Shown one piece after another: positions 57,255-64,000 of a stretch of 64,000 bases of DNA. The position numbers were made by a program, and so were the translations under genes. Origin of the DNA: Adiantum capillus-veneris. Lineage: Eukaryota; Streptophyta; Polypodiopsida; Polypodiales; Pteridaceae. The DNA lies in the NCBI GenBank assembly GCA_014529385.2, contig CM043943.1, positions 150,755,092 to 150,819,091 of the forward strand. The letters run 5' to 3'. The notes beneath the pieces were generated by a model, which was not told the origin of the DNA, did not search any database, and saw only the letters and a program-made list of their open reading frames with translations. Each line of letters opens with the position of its first letter. Position 1 is the stretch's first letter.

Positions 57255-57741
57255 TGCTACAAACGGATGTGAGGAGAGCCCTGCAAGACATTAAAAACAA
57301 TATACTGCAAGCCATAATCGACAAAAATGTATACCTGCTAATCGTATTGCACATAATCCGAGCTATACGCAAGAGAAGAGAGACAAGAAGCAAGAGAGAG
57401 TAGAAGAGCACGTGTAGGCGCACCTCCTAGAGTGGAGTGCTACGCCAGTGCGGCGAGAGAAAAGAGAGGAAAGGAGAGAAGAAGACACAAGCATTGGGTG
57501 CAATCTCCCCCCGTGTAAGAGTGACCATTTCCCTCTTGCACATATTTCATTTATAGATTTCTTGAATGGTCAAAGTGAGTACAAACTGGCCGGCCGGTCA
57601 TAAATGGCCAAAGCTCATAAAAGAGAACTTGAATAATAAATTATACATAAAATATAATATCCTTTTGAGATCCTTTCGTATAACCCTTAGCCTTTTCCAC
57701 CTGTCAACTGCACTAAACAATAAAATATCAATTCCATTACA
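57255..57741 (-). repeat. LTR Y, 5' LTR, 487 bp
   Basis: The minus strand starts TGTAATGGAATTG and ends TTTGTAGCA. It shares long near-identical blocks with the array units and with 52204-52568. Confidence 0.8.
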
Positions 57742-57881
57742 GAGGATGAGACTGTTATCAAGCGCAACATTAGGTATATACATTTATGTTTTTCCTTGGT
57801 GTATAAAATTATTACTATAGGGGTATTGATTTGGATATTCACATGTTTCTAAGAATCTATTGATACATATGTTGTGCATGT

Positions 57882-59990
57882 AGATGGGACACAAAGAATG
57901 ATACTCTTGTTGGATTTTGCGGCCCAAAGGGAGAGAAACACCAATGTGTTTCCTCTTACATAGTTAGTGTCCAAAATGCAAGTCGTGGGTATGAAAGGAT
58001 TGTGGATGTGTTTCAAAGCAATGTGATTTTTCACTATGGTAGAGTGCTTATTTGTCATCCACTGCATGAGAAGATAGTACTTGTAATAATTTTGACTCCA
58101 CATTTGTTAGAGAGTAGTGGAATGAAGTAGAAAGACTATGGGGCATCCACCTTTTCAACCAAATTGGTCCTATAGTTGGACATGCCTCTGATGGAGATAG
58201 TCTAAGAAGAAAGTTGATGCTTGAAGGCTATGGGAGTACAAATTGTGTTCGTTATTCAATCGATTTGGTGTGGATGGAATGCATCCACTAAAAGAAATGG
58301 CTCATCAATCTCTAGGATTCATGACCAAGATTTCATACACAATGGGAAGAAGCTTATAAATGCCTTGGATAACGTTAGCCAAGTTTTGGCTATTGAGATG
58401 TTTGGATCACCCTGAATCATTTTTCTTAGTCTATGATATCTTTTTTATTCATATTCATGGGCTTAGAGATAGTGATATAGCAAGGGATGATCGGCAAAAT
58501 TGGGCTTCAGCTCAAAGTATTGCTAGCAGGCAAGTCCAAAAATGTATAGAAGAGCTCACAAAGGGTGGCTCTTGAGTGCATCAAAGGAGAGAAGTGCTTG
58601 TGGAACAAAGGTTTACTTGGAGATCGTGGCATACTATATTGACATTTTTTAATCACCATACCATAGCCTTGGGGATCAACTTGTATTGGCAGGAAAGGTT
58701 GCATTCTTCTTCAAGCTTTGGAGGCTATGGATCCATACAAGGCATACAATTTGAAGACGAACTTTGTGAGTTGTCAATCTTACTTGGATATACAAATTTC
58801 ATGCCATTTTGTGGTCTTGCTTGTGAAGATGTTTTGAGATTTCTACTTGGACTTGGAATGCCCATTATATCTAATGGATCCGATGCATCAGAAATATATT
58901 TTAGTAAGATTGGAGGTATGATTGGATGTAAAGAGCATTTAATTTATCAAATTTTTTAAATTGTACATGTAATCTCAACAAGCTTGCAACTTTTGCATGT
59001 AGTGATGTGGATTGGTGTTCTCTTGAGCACATAAAAAGTAGGAATGTATTTGGAATGATCTAAATAAGAAAGAAGGAACTTTAAAAGATGATCTTAAAGA
59101 TTACACAACCATTGAGGATGACTAAAAGATAATCTCCACTTTGAAATAAGGTTTGAAGCAAGCACAGAGTACATGCACATCATTGAACATGGAGCCAAAA
59201 GATGCCTCCTCTATGAGGTGGTGTTTTTCTCCATGCCTCAAGCACGGTTCTTCATGGAGTAATCTTGATGCACAAATGAGAGATGACGATATTTATGTGG
59301 ACAATGTTGAACTTTCAATTCCCAATGACATTAATGAGGATGATAATAAAATAGCAGTAAGTGAGATTCACCATGAGGTTGATGCCATCTTGGATGACAG
59401 AAGACCAAAAAGTGTTTCACCAATTGTTGAGGTGAATGGAAAACATGTGTTCAAATCCACCCTTGTAAGTTAATTGAATGGGAATCCTACTTTGTTGAAG
59501 GACAGGCTCACGAGGATTTGACAAGGGGTTTACTTTGATAAAGAGGTCAAGGCAAAAATTATGAAAAATGCAAATCTATTTGGCATAGGTTCATATTGTG
59601 CAACTTATTTCCTCCAAGACGCAATAGTGGATGCTCCTAAAACAAGGTCCAAATGCATCCCTGTTACTAGTCCAAAGAAAAATAGCATTGGATGGTGGTA
59701 TATGGGAAGGGTTCAAAGGATGAGACAAAAACTTGGGGTGGGCTTCTAAAGTACAAAATGGGGATTGATCTTTTGGATTTTTGGAAGGTTTGGAGGTGCA
59801 ACTTGGTTGGTATAGCAAAACCAAAGGGACTAGGATGTATTGCTATGACTCAACGGATCTTTAGATGGTTGAAATAGAAACTATTATTGCCTTGGAAAAG
59901 CTGACATATAATTCTACTCAAGATAAGTACACATTGGATGAGAAGGATCGCAAGATTTTCAATGACTTTGTGAAGCAAAGATAAGGTATC
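57882..59990 (+). pseudogene. Broken copy of an unnamed conserved protein
   Basis: Several plus-strand frames read in order as one protein-like sequence. Pieces are 'DTKNDTLVGFCGPKGE', 'GYERIVDVFQSNVIFHYGR', 'IGPIVGHASDGDSLRRKL', 'IHDQDFIHNGKKLINALDNV', 'VYDIFFIHIHGLRDSDIARD', 'DASEIYFSKIGGMIG', 'DDIYVDNVELSIPNDINED' and 'GKHVFKSTLVS'. At least eight shifts or stops are needed. The wording is strongly protein-like, and I associate it with uncharacterised multi-copy proteins of seed-free plants, without being able to name a domain or function. A further segment, about 59740-59990, may be its C-terminus ('YTLDEKDRKIFNDFVKQR'-like). No introns are evident, so it may be a decayed retrocopy or a mobile-element gene. 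Confidence 0.55.
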
Positions 59991-60779
59991 AGGTTATCTT
60001 CAAAAAATTTAGTTCAAGAGGGTAACACTAATGAATCTAATGTTTTATGGTATTCTTTTGGGCTTTGATAGGATACCATATAGAGGCTAAAATTTTTGCT
60101 ACTATCACTATGTGAAGTGCCAGTCATTCCTCTTTGGAGAAGATCCAATCTCTATATATAGCATGCATGGCATGCGGGTATATTGTGCAGGTAGGTTGTC
60201 TCCTTCAAATAGTTTATAACACATGATATATTGGTTGTGGCTTGTTGTAAATGACTGGCAAAATCTTTATTCATTGGCAGTTATTTGCATTGGCACCATG
60301 TATTTTTTTTCGCCATCAATTTGTATAGATTCGACCATGTATAAGTCAGAAGCTAGCTTAGTTCTCTTAAGTTGCTCTGCTACTACTTGGCAAACCTTGA
60401 GCTTCTACAACTTTTGCTTTTGGAGAATTTGTGATCTATGATAATCATCCATATGTAGGGGGGATCTTTTGGCAATTGTAGCAATAAATCTTGCCAACTT
60501 GGGATCAATAATTATTTTTGGTGTTTGATGTTTATTGACTTATGTGATTGAGTTGATGCAATTGTTTAAGGCCATTGCTTATTGGGCATTATCAATCAGA
60601 TGATTTAGTAAGTTCAATTTTAGTACATTGTTGGCTATTGTTTGCTTTTTTCACTTTTAGTTGATGAGATGTTTACTATGATGATGCAATGTGATATCAT
60701 TTTTACTGTTTGATGCAATGTGATGTCATTTTTTTTAATGCAATGACTCGATGATATGATGGTTACTGGTGCTTATGCG
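59991..60779. other. AT-rich noncoding stretch
   Basis: No gene is recognised. Around 60660-60790 short phrases ('gatgcaatgtgat', 'atgtcattttt') are repeated imperfectly. Confidence 0.45.
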
Positions 60780-61345
60780 ATTTGATGTCATTTTTATTCA
60801 CCCAATTGCTCTGAGGATGGCCTTTGGTTTGCTTGCAACCTATTCATTTAGGTTCCTAAATTGTTGGGCATAATCTTTCACCAATAGATCCTTCTATTTA
60901 AATTTCTCGATCTTCTTCAATACATCTTTAGGTGTCTTTTTTGCCCTAAATCTTGCCAAAAATATCATTTTTAGATTGCCATAATCTAGAAAGGTTGTTA
61001 TGCCATACTGCATGAACCATGTTTTCCTTGTAGTGTGGCTGCTTTTCCCTGTAGTGTGGCTGCAAAGTGCTCCTTTTTTATAGCATCATTGTAGAACACA
61101 TCATACCCACTTGGAGGCCACTTGGTTTCAAATTGTCCCACATGACTCTCAACATCCTAAGATTTTAATTCGCATTGAATTTTGATGCCCCTACTTTGAG
61201 GTTTGGCGGTGGTAATTGAGCCCTTGGTGGTGACTGAGGAAGTAGTGGACCTCCTAATGGGTTAAATGTTAGTGGTGGTAATGGTAATGGAGGTGTCGTG
61301 AATATTAATTTCTAACCTTCTTTTCCAACCACTTACCATGGAAAA
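60780..61345 (-). pseudogene. Ty3/gypsy gag remnant
   Basis: On the minus strand: 'VESHVGQFETKWPPSGYDV', 'IKKEHFAATLQGKA', then across shifts 'MIFLARFRAKKTPKDVLKKI' and 'KDLLVKDYAQQFRNLNE'. The last two are the conserved core of plant gypsy gag (retrotrans_gag type). A 20-bp block, 'tttccctgtagtgtggctgc', is duplicated near 61028-61065. No LTR or pol was found nearby. Confidence 0.7.
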
Positions 61346-62257
61346 TACAAAGAGAACAAGTGAGATTGATTAAGTGCTAATGGACCCACTGGTCAAGGCT
61401 TGGGACCAAAAGGAGAAAGTCCATAAAAGAGCAAGGGTAATTTCTAATTAATTATCTCAATCATAGGTAGAGGTCAAGGAAGGATAAATGTATCCCGAGC
61501 AGCCTTGATCAAAGGTACATGACAAAGGAGATGATCGAGAGCAATTATGGGAGTTTAAAAATAGAAAGTGATTGAGCTAAGCTCGTCATTAGAATAACTC
61601 TTTAGACTCTAAGTGTGAAGTCTAGGAAGCCTTAGGGTGAAATTCTAACTTGCCCCAAAATGTTTAAATTTAGCAGGTTTTGGGAGAAACTTGGTGGCAC
61701 CTTCAAAGCATTGTGCTAAGGTTTTGCACATGGGGTGAAAATTTTAAAGTCCAAAGGGTGAATTTTATTTTTGTAAAATTTTAACCTAATTTAAGCCTCC
61801 AAGGTTTGTGCAAAGGTCGTGCGCCTGAGCTAATTAAATAGAACCTTATGGTTTTTATTAAATTAAAGGAAAAAGCTAGAGACTACTGTTAGATCAGCCC
61901 TTCCTCGTTCAATAAGTTGACCTAGTCTTGGTTTACTAAGTTGAACTAAGCCACATGTCCAAAGTAGCCTACACTTGCTTTGAGTGAACTTAACAAGTGT
62001 GTGTGAGTGTGTGTGGTGTTTCCACTTGCCAAGATGAGTCCCAAGAAAGGGGGGGCGAGTTCTAGCATGCAAGGCAAGAGGGGACAAGTGTTGGGCATGC
62101 TTGAGTTGCATTGGGAGGTGTTCTCATCTCATTGGTCAAGTGTGAAGCATTCTAATTCAAGTCTAGTTACACACTTGTAGCTATGTAAGAGAGGGCTTGT
62201 TACATTTTTGAAGCTCTTGCTCCCCTCACACACTCTCTCAAGTGCCCAAGATTGGCA

Positions 62258-62307
<50 letters not shown>

Positions 62308-63100
62308 ATTGGAGCTATAGAGACGGACACTATGCTCAAGCTCTTGGCTATGGATGCAAATCCAAGCCAATGAAAGTTTCTCTTATCCATCTATATTACT
62401 CTATTACTAAGCTATGCAAAGAGCTTTCCATGAGCAAGTGCGCATGGAATATCAATTCTCTTGCTTGAAAAATACTTCTCTCCATCTTCATCTTCCTCTT
62501 TCCCTGCAATTCCTTTCTCCCCGTTCATGTGTTTAGGGTTTGGAAAGGAGGGTTATACCATGAAATCTTTAATACACCATCTTATTGATTCAAGCGAGAC
62601 TCCGCAAGAGCAAAAAAATGTATTGTAACAAAGCTCTCTTTTGAGAGGATTATAATACAGGTCCTTTTGGAGGGGGGACCGCCGACTCCAAGCAAATCCG
62701 GTACTCATTGAGTTGTCAATCTTAATTGATTATTCTCTTTGAATTATGTGCATGGTTAAAGTTTTTTTAATGTGTGTTTATGTAAAGAATTCAGCCCGGC
62801 ACAACCTATGTTCTCTATGTTGGGCTAAGCCATGCTAGCGAACGCCCACGTCGCACACCCTTGAACACCTTATTTTTAAAAACATATTTCCATGGCTTCT
62901 CTTGCCTGCGCGCGCCTTTTATCCGCCTTGATGACTCCTTTGCCCTGCTCAATTGGTGGCCACATGTTCATGCTAGCCCTTTGTCTCGCATGGTTGCCTT
63001 CCCCTTGTTTTCACACAACCTTGCCCTTTTCGTTTGCTGGCGTGAGGGGATCTCCTGGGATTGTCATAACTAACTAAAATTGTTAGCACATACTGGGCAT
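61346..63100. other. Noncoding stretch with a CT tract
   Basis: No gene is recognised. It could include the leader and LTR of the gypsy remnant, but no PBS was found. (CT)n at 62261-62306. The frames around 62861-63077 are unassigned. Confidence 0.4.
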
Positions 63101-63108
63101 CACCATCT
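63101..63108. repeat. 8-bp target duplication CACCATCT, left
   Basis: Identical to 63317-63324 directly after the element. Confidence 0.85.
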
Positions 63109-63316
63109 CCCGGGGCGGTCACTTATCAAAAGCTTCCTATATCACGTGCGTTCAAGAGGTTATTAATAATACCTCAATATACATACTATATTTACACTAC
63201 GTGCCTATTCAAAAAACCCCCACCCCCCTCTGTATGTATACATTTTGATCTTTTAATAATCCTCTCTGGTTAACTCATGTGATAGCATACACATTCTAAA
63301 AAGTGACCGCCCCGGG
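63109..63316. mobile_element. MITE, 208 bp, 16-bp perfect TIRs
   Basis: The left end CCCGGGGCGGTCACTT is the exact reverse complement of the right end AAGTGACCGCCCCGGG. Imperfect inverted similarity continues inwards for about 40 more bases ('tatcacgtg.gttca.gagg'). The interior is AT-rich and noncoding. An 8-bp flanking duplication fits hAT-type transposition; a Mutator-like origin (9-11 bp) is possible because bases at the border are ambiguous. The TIR start CCCGGGG is not the usual hAT CAGGG/TAGGG. Confidence 0.85.
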
Positions 63317-63324
63317 CACCATCT
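63317..63324. repeat. 8-bp target duplication CACCATCT, right
   Basis: Matches 63101-63108. Confidence 0.85.
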
Positions 63325-64000
63325 CCCTCCTGCACCTTGGATTTTCCGTCTACTGCTCTTGGTCCTATTGGCTTCGCCACTAAATGCCCTTGCTCCTGCT
63401 CCAATCTCACTCCACCTGCTCCGCTTGCAACTCGGCATCTTGCAAGAATTCAATTAATCAGAATCTTGGGCACCTACTTGTTTTCTTCAAAGATGCCATT
63501 CCTCAATCTACTCGCAGCGCCTCTGGCAAGGCAAAACCACCATCCATGTGAATTGATCTCGAACTCTTGCACATTGAAACTCATTCCTATGATGCTATCC
63601 CACCCTAGAGCGTTCATGTTTGCACTGCAACACTTTTAGATATAAAAAAATAGAGTTGTCCATCTGTCTTGCCTTGTTCCGCCATGTGCATCACCATCAA
63701 GGCTTGCTCTTGATGGCGACATGCTAGCTCTTCTCTTGCAACACCTGCGTTGTTTGCCTTCATGGCTAACCACCTGTCACGCTTCTCCCCCACTAATAAA
63801 ACACAATTTTAGAATCATGTCACAAGTTCGCAGGTGCCATCACATATGTGCAAATTCCCTATAATTCTTGATCAAAAATAAATTGGTCACAAGTTAACTT
63901 TTTGCTTGCCCCAAAGGGGAAGGCCTTAGTGATGCCTCCTCCCCTTTTTGCTAATGAAAAAGGGCAAGGTATTTTTTTTAAAGGCACAATTTTTTTATTT
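63325..64000. other. Noncoding stretch to the window end
   Basis: No gene is recognised. Unassigned frames on both strands near 63253-63639 have no supporting context. Confidence 0.4.

Larger units (their letters stand above)
52204..57741 (-). mobile_element. Large LTR element Y without visible pol
   Basis: A minus-strand LTR at 57255-57741 is followed on its own strand by a tRNA-Met PBS. A second, left-truncated LTR of the same family ends at 52568 and is preceded on the minus strand by a purine-rich tract ('cggagggata'). Together they bound about 4.7 kb of internal DNA with minisatellites and a degenerate triplication but no gag or pol motifs. This fits a LARD-type non-autonomous element. 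The left LTR's outer part is replaced by the 663-bp array, so no target duplication can be tested. Confidence 0.6.

Overview
The window looks like repeat-rich nuclear DNA of a land plant. Supporting signs are spliced plant-type genes, Ty1/copia and Ty3/gypsy elements primed by initiator-methionine tRNA, L1-like LINEs, pentatricopeptide (PPR) fragments and very many (CT)n/(GA)n tracts. The PPR and retroelement wording is most like ferns or another seed-free plant; this is an impression, not a proof. Host gene content is tiny. There is one apparently intact gene, a four-exon RING-finger protein (26827-28303), one decayed choline-transporter-like fragment (4214-4816), two PPR fragments (3-199, 22572-22691) and one multiply broken relative of an unnamed protein family (57882-59990).

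Left part (1-22 kb): a degenerate leader is followed by a LINE insertion (7921-13117) with a 19-bp target-site duplication and a 5' inversion. Inside it sits a 1.8-kb LTR element whose two LTRs are inverted relative to each other, yet which has a clean 5-bp target duplication. Next is a nearly full-length second LINE (14553-19144) lying between two (CT)n tracts, then an internally deleted copia element on the minus strand (19445-21779).

Centre (22-40 kb): low-information sequence, the RING gene with its own TATA box, an unassigned stretch, then nested LTR elements. A copia copy (32633-34352) lies inside the (CT)n tract of another LTR (32290-34456). A gypsy integrase fragment and a 5'-truncated copy of the second LINE (39857-40268) follow; the latter sits in the (CT)n tract of a short 125-bp-LTR element.

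Right part (40-64 kb): a long, decayed plus-strand copia element (40875-46263), a second 125-bp LTR (47686-47810), a three-copy 663-bp tandem array (50511-52499) fused to the end of a large LTR element without visible pol genes (to 57741), the broken unnamed protein, a gypsy gag remnant and a 208-bp MITE with 16-bp terminal inverted repeats and an 8-bp target duplication (63101-63324).

The main themes are nested retrotransposition and repeated use of (CT)n tracts as landing sites. The most interesting candidates are a LINE family that appears to insert into (CT)n microsatellites and the LTR element with inverted LTRs. No rRNA, convincing tRNA, CRISPR or bacterial-type feature was seen.
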